From: Mantis religiosa
Lineage: Eukaryota > Arthropoda > Insecta > Mantodea > Mantidae
Assembly: GCA_030765055.1 (NCBI GenBank)
Contig: CM060953.1
Location: 183,787,898 to 183,851,897, forward strand
DNA: 64,000 nucleotides
Direction: 5' to 3'
Every line of letters starts with the position of its first letter. Position 1 is the stretch's first letter. Of this stretch, positions 11,211 through 21,120 are shown piece by piece. The translations under genes and the position numbers were made by a program. Below the pieces are notes generated by a model. That model did no database searches. It saw only the letters and a list, made by a program, of their open reading frames with translations, and was not told where the DNA came from.

Positions 11211-12497
11211 ATGGAAGAAGCCAAACCCAAAACTAATATACAAAGGGGATCTTTGAAATCGCCAAGAAGCGATGATAGAGGGAAAAAAGAAATAGGGAAG
11301 GTAGGTGAAGGCAAAGATGTGAAGAAGAAGAAAGAAGATAAAAAGAGCAAAGATGATGATGTTTTAGAGAGGAAGAAAGAAGAAAAGGATTTAAAAGAGA
11401 AGAAGAAAGAGGAAACAAATGCAGTAAATATGGATTCAACAAATAAAACGGAAAATATTGTTGGAGAAAGTCCGGAGCAGGTGATGTTGAATTTTGAAGA
11501 TTTAAGTAACGAAGCAAATTCTATTTTAACAAATGATCAAAGGATGGGGACAAGATCAAAGGAGAGATTGTTATTTTTAATAGAAGGCATGAGGAAGGAA
11601 TTTTTTAGGGTTAATCTAGAAAAAGAAAGAGCTTTTGCAGAAGTCAAAGTATGGAAAGAGGTTAAAGCAACAATGATGGAGACACCGAAAACTTTTGCTC
11701 AGGTTACTGCCACTCCGGCGCAAACTGGCAAGCAACAACAAGTAAGGAAAGCGTTACATAATAAAAAACATGTTGTTTTCATCTCAGCCAAAAATGACAT
11801 GAATATTAAAGATCTACAAGAAACAGTTACTAAGAATTTGAATCCTGTTAAGAATAAAATAAGAATTTGTAGTTTGAGACCAGCGGGCAAAAATGTACTA
11901 ATTGAAACAGAAACAAAAGAAGATATTGAGAAAGTTATAAACTGTAAAGAGTTATTGGAAAAAGAATTGAAGATTGAAGAGCCGAAGAAAAGAAATCCAC
12001 AAGTTATCTTGTATAATGTTTTGAAAGGTGTATCAGATGAGGAGTTACAAGAAAATATTTATGAACAAAACTTCATAGACGAGATGACGAAAGAAGAGTT
12101 CAGTGAACAGTTTGTTTTAAGATTTAAGACTGGTCCGAGAAATAGAGCTACAGTTCATCATGTGGCCGAAGTTTCTCCAATATTGTGGAAAAATCTCATT
12201 CAATCAGGAAGAATATATGCAGGTTTTCAAGCGGTAGCAGTAAAGAATTTCATCTCTGTACCGAAATGTTTGAATTGCTATAATTATGGTCATGTCAAGA
12301 AATCCTGTAGGGAAAATAATAAAGTGTGTGGAAAATGCGGAGAAATTGGACATCTGAGGAATGAATGTGAGAAAAGAGAAGAATGTTGTATTCCTTGCAA
12401 GAGGAGAGGCAAGATTTGCGGAGGCAAGGGGAATTGTTCAACTTATAATATGATGTTAGAAAGATTTGTTTCCCGAATTGATTATGGTCAACAGTGA
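11211..12497 (+). CDS. R1-like retrotransposon ORF1, gag-type nucleic-acid-binding protein
   Basis: The product has 428 residues. The first 75 or so are very rich in Lys and Glu. After a mixed region the C-terminus has zinc knuckles: CLNCYNYGHVKKSC from residue 353 and CGKCGEIGHLRNEC after it (both C-X2-C-X4-H-X4-C), then a third atypical Cys cluster (CIPC ... GNC). ORF1 proteins of R1-clade LINEs bind the element RNA and form the RNP. The ATG at 11211 is preceded by another ATG out of frame at 11207. The frame is open throughout with AT-rich, purine-rich codons like the next two ORFs. The stop (12495-12497) overlaps the start of the next ORF. Confidence 0.9.
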   Translation: MEEAKPKTNIQRGSLKSPRSDDRGKKEIGKVGEGKDVKKKKEDKKSKDDDVLERKKEEKDLKEKKKEETNAVNMDSTNKTENIVGESPEQVMLNFEDLSNEANSILTNDQRMGTRSKERLLFLIEGMRKEFFRVNLEKERAFAEVKVWKEVKATMMETPKTFAQVTATPAQTGKQQQVRKALHNKKHVVFISAKNDMNIKDLQETVTKNLNPVKNKIRICSLRPAGKNVLIETETKEDIEKVINCKELLEKELKIEEPKKRNPQVILYNVLKGVSDEELQENIYEQNFIDEMTKEEFSEQFVLRFKTGPRNRATVHHVAEVSPILWKNLIQSGRIYAGFQAVAVKNFISVPKCLNCYNYGHVKKSCRENNKVCGKCGEIGHLRNECEKREECCIPCKRRGKICGGKGNCSTYNMMLERFVSRIDYGQQ

Positions 12498-13452
12498 AGA
12501 AAATATTAACTTACCAATAAAGAAGAATAAGAAGAGGAATACAAGAAGGAATGTTGAAATAAATTATGATGAAATAATATATGAAAAAGTAGGCGAAGAA
12601 GAGGAAAGAAAGGAGAATGTTCAAGTTGTAGACGAAGTTGAAGAAGTTGAGTTTGTGTTTGAGAAGGATAGAGAACAGGGAGAATGGTCGTTAATAAATC
12701 AAAAGGATACGAAAGAAAAGACCGAAGAGTTTAATATTAAGGAAATTTATAATGATTTTGAAAAAACATTGAAGTTAAGTAGATTAGAAGAACCCAAGAC
12801 ACTAATTGCGGCATTAAGATATATTACAAGAAGAGCTCATGAAAATGGTGATAAAATTATGATTCCAGTTCCAAATGCAGTTGAAAGGATGGATTCAAGA
12901 ACAAAAAATCTACCAACAGATCTAGAAGAATTAATGTTGTTGTTAAATATTGTTTCTGAGAGAAGGGGAGAGGTATTAGATCTAGAAGAATTATATAATA
13001 ATCTTGTTCTATGTTATGGTCGAGTTGTATTTGATTCAGCAGCAAGCTGGCCACATTGTTATGCACAAATTAGACATTCAGGATTAAATAGATCGGAGAT
13101 TGTTAAAAAAGATGTCGTAAAGGATAATGTAGTAAAAACCGCCAATTTTAATCCTAGCTTTAAGCCAGAAACAACGTTTTATAAGACCAATGCACAAAAA
13201 ATTCCAAATAAATCTAATAAATCGGAAAATATTATAGCAACATGTTTATCAGCTGTAAACACAAATAAATCTATAACTTCTAAACAAAATAAATATAAAA
13301 TAGCCCAAGTAAATAAATTTAAGGACAATATAAGAAGTTTCAATCATAATATGGCAAAGGAAGTAAATGAAAATAGAGAGAATTTCGCAAAAGTAAGAAG
13401 AGATGTATTTGGTGGATTAAATTTAGGAAGTAACTCATGGAGGAAAGCTTAA
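12484..13452 (+). CDS. Extra ORF between gag and pol of the R1-like element, unknown function
   Basis: It encodes 322 residues from ATG 12484, the first ATG in a frame that is already open from 12466. It lies +1 to ORF1 and overlaps it by 14 nt. It ends 16 nt inside ORF2. The N-terminal 80 residues are acidic and Lys/Glu-rich. A central part (LIAALRYITRRAHENG to VVFDSAASWPHC) looks folded, with alternating hydrophobics. The C-terminal third is Asn/Lys-rich. I recognise no domain and no zinc knuckle. R1-clade elements normally have two ORFs, so a third of this length with matching codon use is unusual. It could be a split gag C-terminus or an acquired accessory protein. Confidence 0.8.
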   Translation: MVNSEENINLPIKKNKKRNTRRNVEINYDEIIYEKVGEEEERKENVQVVDEVEEVEFVFEKDREQGEWSLINQKDTKEKTEEFNIKEIYNDFEKTLKLSRLEEPKTLIAALRYITRRAHENGDKIMIPVPNAVERMDSRTKNLPTDLEELMLLLNIVSERRGEVLDLEELYNNLVLCYGRVVFDSAASWPHCYAQIRHSGLNRSEIVKKDVVKDNVVKTANFNPSFKPETTFYKTNAQKIPNKSNKSENIIATCLSAVNTNKSITSKQNKYKIAQVNKFKDNIRSFNHNMAKEVNENRENFAKVRRDVFGGLNLGSNSWRKA

Positions 13453-16400
13453 GAATTGCACAGATAAATGGGCAAAGAAGTAAATTGGTTATGGCGGAAA
13501 TAAGAAAAATTGCAGAAGAATTAAAATTAGATATTATCTGTATTCAAGAACCGTATGTGGTAAATTCCAAAATTCCATATATGCCGTTAAGATCCCGACA
13601 AATCTTATCTCAGGAAAAGGCAATAGCAGCAATAGTAATTTTCAAGCAAGATTTGCAAATAGTAAACATAGCGCAATTTCTGGATACGCATGTTAATTGC
13701 ATTGAAGTTATAACAAAGTATGGAAGTTTTATATTGGCAAATTATTATTTTCAATATAGTTTGGATATTGAACCCTTTCTATATAAATTACAAAATATTC
13801 ATAATAAATTCAGAAATAAAGAAATCATGCATGTATGTGATTGTAATGCAAAATCAACTTGGTGGTTCAGTAAAAGACCAGATGAAAGAGGGGAGAAACT
13901 GGAAGAACATATCTCGGAATTAAATTTATATGTAATAAATAAAGATGGTAATCCACCAACCTTTCAAAATAGAGCAGGTGCTGAAGAAAATATAGATATT
14001 ACTTTAGCGTCAGCAACAGCGGAGAAGAAGATTAGAAATTGGTGGGTCACACAGGGTCAGACCACAAGTGATCATAATTTGATTTATTTTGATTATATAT
14101 TGAATAGGGAAGTAATTCAAGAAGAACATGAAATAGAATTACGTTATAATTATAAAAGAGCAAATTGGGATAAGATGAAGCAAGTATTTAAGGATTTAAA
14201 TTTACAGTATACGGGAATATCAGTGGATTTGGATGCAATAAATTTAACACAAGCAATAAAAGTAGCAGTATCAAAATCCGTTCCAAAGATAACAATTTCT
14301 AATAATAAGGATAAAATAAAATGGACAGATAGATTGCAGAAGCTGAGATCGTTAGCAAGGAAATTAAGAAGAATATAACAAAAATCAAACATACATACGG
14401 AAAGAGAAGAGAACTTAAAGAATTATAGGGAGGCCAAACAAAAGTATAAACAATTATTAGAAGACACCAGAAAACAACATTGGGAACAGTTCGTTGAAAA
14501 TAATTTAAAACAAGATGTCTGGGGACAACCGTATAAAATTATTATGGATAAAATTAAGAAGCCAGAAATCTTAACCACATTAGATAAGGGTAATGGGGAG
14601 ATGACAGAAAGTGGGAAAGAATCGGTGGAATTGTTATTACATACGTTATTGCCAGATGATAAAGAGGAAGAAGATGATGATATTCATGTTGAAAAAAGAA
14701 ACCAGATGATGTTGCAGTATACAGGAAATCCTGTTTATCCCTTTGATATTACAGAAATAAAATTAATTCTGCAGAAGTTAAAAAAGAAGAAGGCACCTGG
14801 TCCAGATGGTATTATAAATGAAGTCTTGTATAATCTACGAGAAGAAATTGTCTTGTTTTTGTGTTTCTTGTTTAATGATTGTTTGGCAAGAGGGAGATTT
14901 CCAAACTTGTGGAAGGAGGCAAAGGTTGTAATTTTGTGCAAAGGAGCAGATAAGGACAGAACGCAACCAAAATCTTTCAGACCAGTATGTTTATTAAATG
15001 CTATTGGCAAGATCTTTGAACAGTTAATATATAAAAGAATAATGGAAAATAGGTTGATGCTGGGTATGAATAATAAACAATTTGGTTTCAGAAAGGGATA
15101 TTCAACTGAGGATGCAATATTAAAAATTCAAGAAACAGTGTCAAAAAGCCAAAAGAATTATGTAATTGGATTATTTGTGGACATATCGGGCGCTTTTGAT
15201 AATTTATGGTGGCCGTATTTTTTCGGCATTTTAAAAGACAAGAAATATTCAAGTACTATTTATAATTTATTAAAGGATTATTGTTCCAATAGAGAAGTAT
15301 TCATTGGTGGATCAAATTTTGAAACTAGGAAGAAGATAACCAAGGGTTGCCCTCAGGGTTCTATCTTGGGGCCCCTCTTTTGGGATATTTTATCAGAAGA
15401 TTTATTAGAACTACTGGAAAGAGATCATAAGGTTTTGGATGTAATAGCGTATGCTGATGACATAGTCATAATGATGGACGGACAGAGCAGACTAGAGCTA
15501 GAAAATAAAGCAAGAGAAGTTACAAATACATTATCAAATTGGTGTTTCAGAACAAAACTAAAAATTGCACCAAACAAGTCAAATTATGTGCTTTTTAAGG
15601 GAAATTTAAAGCGGGATCCTACAGTGAAGATAAATAATCAGAACATTAAACGGGAAAAAGAGATGAGATATTTGGGTATCATGATAGATGAAAAATTTCA
15701 TTTCAGAAAACACACGGAGTATATTAGGCAGAAAACAGAGAAAATAATGCTTAAGCTAGCAAGAATAACCAATTTAAATTTTGTACTTCCATTGCGTAAC
15801 ATACAGATATATCATAACACCATTTTTGCTTCAATTATGACTTATGCGGCAGCAGTTTGGGCAGAAAGGATGGATGATGTACAAATAAGAAGATTGTTGA
15901 GAAGAACGCAAAGAAAAGTATTATTACGTCTGACAGGAGCTGTAAAAACAACACCAACTATGGCATTGCTAGTAACAACGGCCATTTGGCCGATTGATTT
16001 ATTAATAAGATTGAAGGGCGCAACATTTTGGGCGAAAAAAGGAAACTTAGAAAAAGTTTATAATATAACTGGAGTCAGAACAAACAAATCTTGGGTGATT
16101 AAAAATAGTTTAAAAGATAAATGGCAAAAAGAATGGACAGACAGTCTAGAAGGTAGAAGAGTGTTTGAAATTTTTCAGAACGTCAAAGAGAGACTAAAAT
16201 TGAATTTTATTCAACCAACAAAGGGATTTATACATTATATAACTGGACACGGACCTTATAAGACCTATTGGAAGAAAATCAATAAAACTGAAAATGATAT
16301 ATGTGAATTATGTAACAAACAAGATAATCCTGAACATGTAGTATTTGAATGTGGAAGATATGCAATTCACCAACAAGAAGAGAGGCATGCGCTAGCAGGG

Positions 16401-16673
16401 TATATCGTATATGACATAATTCGAGATCAACAATTGGTAAATAAATTACAAGTTTTGACTAACTTTGTAAGTAAGAAAGCATGGGAGGTAAAAATATTCA
16501 AAGGAGAAAGAGTTGATAATAGGCGAAGAATAGTACAAGATCCAAGAAGGAGTTCTAGAATACAAAATAGGATAAGACGGGAAGAATTATTGAATAATCT
16601 AACAATGGAGTTGACTGCATGGGCGGCGGAGGGAGAGAGTGATGGCAGAGGCCATGGTGGACTACAGAATTAG
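13437..16673 (+). pseudogene. R1-like retrotransposon ORF2, endonuclease-reverse transcriptase with one nonsense codon
   Basis: The frame runs 1079 codons from ATG 13437 and is interrupted only by TAA at 14376-14378. Residues 1-230 form the apurinic-like endonuclease (IICIQEPYV, CDCNAKSTWW, TSDHNLIYFDY). RT follows with APGPDGIINEVL, FRPVCLLNAIGKIFE, QFGFRKGYSTEDA, VDISGAFDNLWWP (R1-type), GCPQGSILGPLFW and YADD at 15450-15461. The C-terminal finger CELC-X7-H-X4-C begins at 16302. Together these domains nick the target and copy the RNA by target-primed reverse transcription. As it stands only the endonuclease part, or an RT product starting at ATG 14544, could be made unless the stop is read through. 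Confidence 0.9.
14376..14378 (+). other. In-frame TAA splitting ORF2
   Basis: The same reading frame continues without other stops to 16673. Sequence after it (a Lys/Gln-rich stretch ending GQPYKII) looks like the normal linker between endonuclease and RT in this clade. I read it as a point nonsense mutation or a sequencing difference. Confidence 0.85.
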
Positions 16674-16843
16674 TAGATTTAGATATAGATTTAGGAAATA
16701 AGGATTTTGTAATTTTTATAGTTGTTTTCTTTTGTTTTTTGCTTTTTTGTGTTTATTTCTGTTATTTTATTTCATTTTATTTTTGTAGAGTAGTTTTCTG
16801 AGAGATTTGTATAATTATAACATTTGTAAGGATTTTATGGAAA

Positions 16844-16849
16844 AATAAA
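16844..16849 (+). terminator. Polyadenylation signal AATAAA of the R1-like element
   Basis: The hexamer lies in the 3' UTR, 171 nt after the ORF2 stop codon. Confidence 0.5.
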
Positions 16850-16866
16850 GAGAAAATTTGGATATA

Positions 16867-16898
16867 TGCCCCGGTATAGTTGTCTAGGTGCCGGGGTA
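16867..16898 (+). promoter_or_regulatory. 3' UTR hairpin of the R1-like element
   Basis: CCCCGG at 16869-16874 pairs with CCGGGG at 16891-16896. A G-T and a T-A pair extend it to an 8-bp stem with a 16-nt loop. It is the only GC-rich stretch in a very AT-rich UTR and sits close to the 3' end, where LINE RTs recognise their own RNA. That role is inference. Confidence 0.5.
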
Positions 16899-16941
16899 GA
16901 ATATTCAGATTTTATTTATTTATTTATTTGTTTATTTAGTC

Positions 16942-17369
16942 AAACCTGGGCAGCAACATGAGAGGAAATACATGTCTATCTCTTGTAAACGAAGCTACGA
17001 GAACTTATTTACATGAAATTCAAATATTGAAAGCTTCCTCATTACGATCTTAACACTTAATGTTTAAAACTACCATGTATTTAAATGTAAACGATGATAT
17101 TAAACATGTCTGTAAAATAATCGGTTGCTTCAGGCTGCTGAATCACTATTTTAACATGTTTACTGTCCGATGGGCAGTTTTAGAGACAAGGTCATACCGA
17201 ACGTAGCTAGTTAGGGGACTAATTATGTATCGTACATTATACGTTTATCAATACGAATTTTTCTAAATCATTGTCTTTTTAATTCTAAAATAAATGCCAA
17301 ACACATATATTACAAACAGTCCTCCTAACTTTAAACCTTTAGAGTGCAAATAATATTTAATACAAAATA
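16942..17369. other. No gene recognised
   Basis: AT-rich spacer between the R1-like element and the mariner. Confidence 0.6.
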
Positions 17370-17371
17370 TA

Positions 17372-18706
17372 CGAGGCATGTTTTTTTAGGTCAGTATCGT
17401 TTTGCGATTCTGCCGCCGCAGCGCTGCGGTCGGCGTTCCGCTCATGCGCGCTGGTTACCTACATCTCTTGTCTACGCACTGACGCCATTACAGTCTGATT
17501 CTTCATTGTATACGTTGGTTACTGAGTGTTTAAGATGCCTCCGCCAATCGTGAGTCCCGCCGATTGTGAAGTACAGGCTGTTTTACGATTTCTTAGTGCT
17601 AAAGGCGTAAAACCAATCGATATTCATCGTGAGATCTGTGAAATTTACGGACAAAACACTATGAGTGATGGAATGGTAAGGAAATGGGTGAGAGCATTTA
17701 AAGATGGCAGCACAAATGTGCATAATGAAGAACGGAGTGGGCGTCCTTCGGTCGTTACTGAAGACTTGGTGCAGAAAGTGGACGAAAAGGTGAGAGAAAA
17801 CAGACGATTTACAATTTCATCATTGTTCTACTATTTTCCTCAAAATTCTCGTAGTGTTTTGTATCGCATTGTGACCGAGAACTTGAAGTACCGGGGATTG
17901 TGTTCACGCTGGGTTCCGAAAATGTTGACGGATTTGCACAAAACCCAACGTTTAGGCAGTGCAATGACTTTCCTTGAGCGGTACCACAATGAAGGTGAAG
18001 ATTTTTTAGACCCAATTGTTACTGGTGACGAAACATGGGTGGCCTACGTCACACCAGAATCGAAACAACAATCCATGGAATGGCGACATTCATCATCACC
18101 CACAAAAGTGAAGTTTAAGCAAGCAATATCTGCCCGGAAAATCATGTGCAAAGTTTTTTTTGGGACAGAAAAGGAGTATTGCTAGTGGAGTTTCTGCCTT
18201 GTAATGAGACAATCAATGCAGCGTCTTATTGTGAGACATTAAACAATCTGCGCCGTGCAATCCAGAACTAAAGACGTGGCAAGTTGGGTAAGGGTATCGT
18301 TTTGCTGCATGACAATGCCCGTCCACATGTGGCTAATCGGGCCAAAGATCCCATCAAATCTTTTCAATGGGAAACTCTAGATAATCCTCCATACAGCCCT
18401 GATCTGGCGCCCAGCGACTACCATTTGTTCCTGCACTTGAAGAAACATCTGGGCGGTCAGCGTCTTCAAGACGATAACGAAGTCAAAACAGATGTGATAC
18501 AGTGGTTAACACGTCAGGCGGCAGAATTTTATGAGGAGGGTATTCAAAAACTGGTGCCACATTATGACAAGTGCCTCAATATTCACGGAAATTATGTAGA
18601 AAAGTAGACTAAGGTACGGGCTTTCATGTAAAAATAAAATTATTGCGATATCTAAGCACGTCTTTTTTTAATTCCAAAACGGTACTGACTTAAAAAACAT
18701 GTCTCG
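17372..18706 (+). mobile_element. Full-length mariner element (1335 bp)
   Basis: Inverted ends of about 31 nt start CGAGGCATGTTTTTTTAGG at 17372 and, read from the other side, CGAGACATGTTTTTTAAG at 18706, with a few mismatches and one T-run indel. TA dinucleotides flank both ends (17370-17371 and 18707-18708). The length is normal for mariner. It carries one transposase gene with two lesions. Confidence 0.95.
17535..18607 (+). pseudogene. mariner transposase, one frameshift and one nonsense codon
   Basis: Translation from ATG 17535 gives the paired helix-turn-helix DNA-binding half (GVKPIDIHREICEIYG; RKWVRAFKDG; RSGRPSVV linker) and the first catalytic Asp in TGDETW. The frame is lost in an 8-T run at 18154-18161 and resumes one frame over at WDRKGVLLVEFLPCN. 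A TAA at 18269-18271 interrupts that frame before HDNARPH (second Asp) and YSPDLAPSDYHLF (third Asp). The last two Asp are separated by 34 residues, the mariner DD34D signature. All catalytic residues are present, so the copy is recently inactivated. Transposase cuts the element out and reinserts it at TA. Confidence 0.93.
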
Positions 18707-18722
18707 TATCAAATTAAGTGAA

Positions 18723-18963
18723 GAATGGAGTGCTGCGAAGAAAAAGTGGCCTAGAAGATGTCACCAGGGCGAAGAGGATCAAATGGCAATGGGCAGGACA
18801 TGTGGCGAGATGGACATACGCCATAACAGTATGGGATGTGCGACAAGAGAGGAGAAGTAGAGGACATCCGAGGCTACGATGGTCACAAGAGTTCAAGGAT
18901 GGGCTAGATGCAAAGTGGATCAAAAGACATCAATGGAAGCAAGTGGTAGCAGCTCTAAAGTAA
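18723..18963 (+). pseudogene. LINE reverse transcriptase C-terminal fragment
   Basis: About 79 residues include VTRAKRIKWQWAGHVAR, RRSRGHPRLRW and QWKQVVAAL. This is the typical C-terminal tail of RT proteins in several LINE groups (the W-x-GH-x-x-R and RG-x-P-x-x-RW pattern). Everything upstream of it is absent, as expected from 5' truncation at insertion. No catalytic RT motif remains. Confidence 0.8.
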
Positions 18964-19145
18964 AAGTGACAGTGAAAATGAACAGCCATTTCTAGATATA
19001 ACGATACAGTATTAATTAAGGATACAACAAAGAACTGGTAACTCTCGGGGATTTGCTCACCCTATAAGAAACGGCCAAACTGACCCTACCAGTGGGTGTG
19101 AGGCCCTTGCTCTTAAGGGATGTTATAGACTATTTATTTAGTTTA
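18723..19145 (+). mobile_element. 5'-truncated LINE with 16-bp target duplication
   Basis: TATCAAATTAAGTGAA at 18707-18722 is repeated with one change at 19146-19161 and brackets 423 bp. The insert starts within an RT C-terminal coding segment and ends with 3' UTR (about 18964-19145) closing in TTTATTTAG. Its left duplication begins with the TA that borders the mariner. Confidence 0.8.
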
Positions 19146-19161
19146 TATCAAATTAACTGAA

Positions 19162-20668
19162 ACAGAGGGAAGTTAACAGGATATTCGCTGAAAATTCAAG
19201 ATAATAAGCCTTGATATCGAGTTTTGAGTGACATACAGCACTGTTATCTATTAGATATATCTAGATGGTCGAGAACTTAAATACTGATTATCCAGGAAGG
19301 GACATCTTTGACCTCGAACGCTCGAAACCGCACGAAAACTTGCTTACATTTACATTTTCCATACAAAACTCCGCACTTGTCTAGTGGCACCTTTATAAGC
19401 TCTAAATCAGAAGGGTTGCTAATTTTGTAAGACTGCAATGTGCTGAACCACAAGTAGAGATACATGCGCGTTACTTCGTTATTAAACTTAGCTCTTAAAT
19501 TTACAACCAATTTACTGAATCAAAGTATAAGCCAATATTGCAGTATGCTTGGCGACATGCAGGTTATGACATTGGCATACCCGTATCATCATTTGCAAAT
19601 GTAATTAGTGCAGCTTTTCATATTAGACTGCATTTATTGAGGTGACTGCACGCTATGAGGTGTGAACGTTGTTCTTTTGCTCTTTGTTTTAACCACTTCA
19701 TCGAAATCCTGCATCTGCACTTTGAGGACTAATGTAATCGCTCTTGGGTGTTTAGCGTATAGTTTACCACAGCAAAGAAAGTCTTAGGGGAATTAAGTGC
19801 AAGGGGGGAAATTGCGGTTCCAATACCCTGCCGGTAGGGGTTTATGACACTTGGGTCACTTCAGTTACAGCCCATTCAAAAACATTCTGATGCCTTCTAC
19901 TTTTGAAAACAAATCTTCTCGGTATTGGTACACGACTGAATATGGTGCATGTTTTTTTAACGGCTCTGTCATACACATTCACTATTTTTGTCGCACATAG
20001 TAAGGGTAGCACATTCCTGTCAGTGGCTTTCTTTGCCTTGGCGAACAGTATGTGTCTTTTTAAGCAAAGGATTTTTAGCACTTTTATTTAAAAATGTAAT
20101 TACACCCTAACGTCAATAAATTACGTATAATTTCCCTCCTATGGTATTGATCTCTTGTTACTTCGTTTCTCTCTATTAAATGCCACTGAAGCAGAATGCA
20201 ACGTTTTCCAAGGAAATGACACGGAGCACTGTTTCGTTTATGATCGATTGTTGCTCGAAGCATGTTTTCGTGCGGTTCCGAGCGTTCGAGGTCAGAGGTT
20301 TCTCTTGTAACTAAGGCTAACTACCAACTTATCTAAGCAGCTGCAACATAAACGCGACTGCACAATAATTGTTTACACACAATGACATAGTTCTTAAAAG
20401 TCCACATCACGTCAAAATTCCATGATACAAGAAGATCACGCAACTAATACACTGAAACAACGAACAACGAACAAAACAAAGTGCACTACTATTTCTACAA
20501 AAATACTCAAATAGATACCCTGCATAATTATAGCTGCAAATTGTTACATTCTTTTCCTGACGCTATTTCTTGGTCTATTTCTGTCACACACGCTCGCACA
20601 CAAGGTGATGCTCAAGAGATTTCTAAAAAAGAATGAAAAAAGAGAGAAAGAAAATTCAAAGCACTCAC
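19162..20668. other. No gene recognised
   Basis: Chance open frames only. GTGCGGTTCCGAGCGTTCGA at 20271-20290 is nearly the reverse complement of TCGAACGCTCGAAACCGCAC at 19314-19333, a possible diverged inverted pair about 950 bp apart. Confidence 0.4.
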
Positions 20669-20682
20669 AAAGGACTTACACG

Positions 20683-20973
20683 GCTGGCCCCGTAGCTCAG
20701 TCGGTAGAGCACCTGTCTACCGTGCTAGGGGTCCCGGGTTCGATTCCCGGCGGTGGGGGTGGGGATTTTTCTCCGACCAAGATAATTCCCCATCTTCCCC
20801 AGAGTCTGGAAGTATGAATGAGAGTGTGAATGTGTGCGTGATCTAATGATAAAAAAAAAACAAAGATAACGAGTTAACACCTTCAGTATGTTCCAAAGGA
20901 GAACGGCCGCCGATATGACCATAGTAGTTAAAGGCGGGGTATAAATGGAACAAGCAAAAAAAAAAAAAAAAAA
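20683..20973 (+). mobile_element. Complete tRNA-derived SINE (family G) with perfect target duplication
   Basis: AAAGGACTTACACG at 20669-20682 recurs exactly at 20974-20987. Between them lies a tRNA-like head with A box TAGCTCAGTCGG (20693) and B box GGGTTCGATTCC (20736), a non-tRNA body of about 200 bp and a poly(A) tail of about 21 nt. The 14-bp duplication and A-tail indicate LINE-mediated insertion. The intact duplication and boxes suggest a fairly recent event. Confidence 0.93.
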
Positions 20974-21058
20974 AAAGGACTTACACGTAATACGTGGAGC
21001 ATTTTGACAGGAAAAAACAATTACCTGCTATAGGTCATTTAATTGTAATACATTTATA

Positions 21059-21059
<1 letters not shown>

Positions 21060-21120
<61 letters not shown>
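21060..21120. repeat. (ATT)n microsatellite
   Basis: About 20 uninterrupted units. Confidence 0.95.

Larger units (their letters stand above)
10950..16940 (+). mobile_element. R1-clade non-LTR retrotransposon, near full length
   Basis: Gag-like ORF, an extra ORF and an endonuclease-RT ORF follow each other in one strand with 14- and 16-nt overlaps. A 3' UTR with AATAAA at 16844 ends in a (TTTA)n-like stretch at about 16911-16940. The R1 clade is indicated by the RT block with SGAFDNLWWP and by the C-terminal CCHC finger. The 5' limit is a guess. The only clear lesion in the coding region is one TAA in ORF2, so the copy is young by the standards of this window. Confidence 0.85.

Noticed and set aside
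20693..20756. Functional tRNA gene
   Set aside because: Boxes A and B fit, but the anticodon stem does not fold and the unit continues into a SINE body with a poly(A) tail and target duplication.
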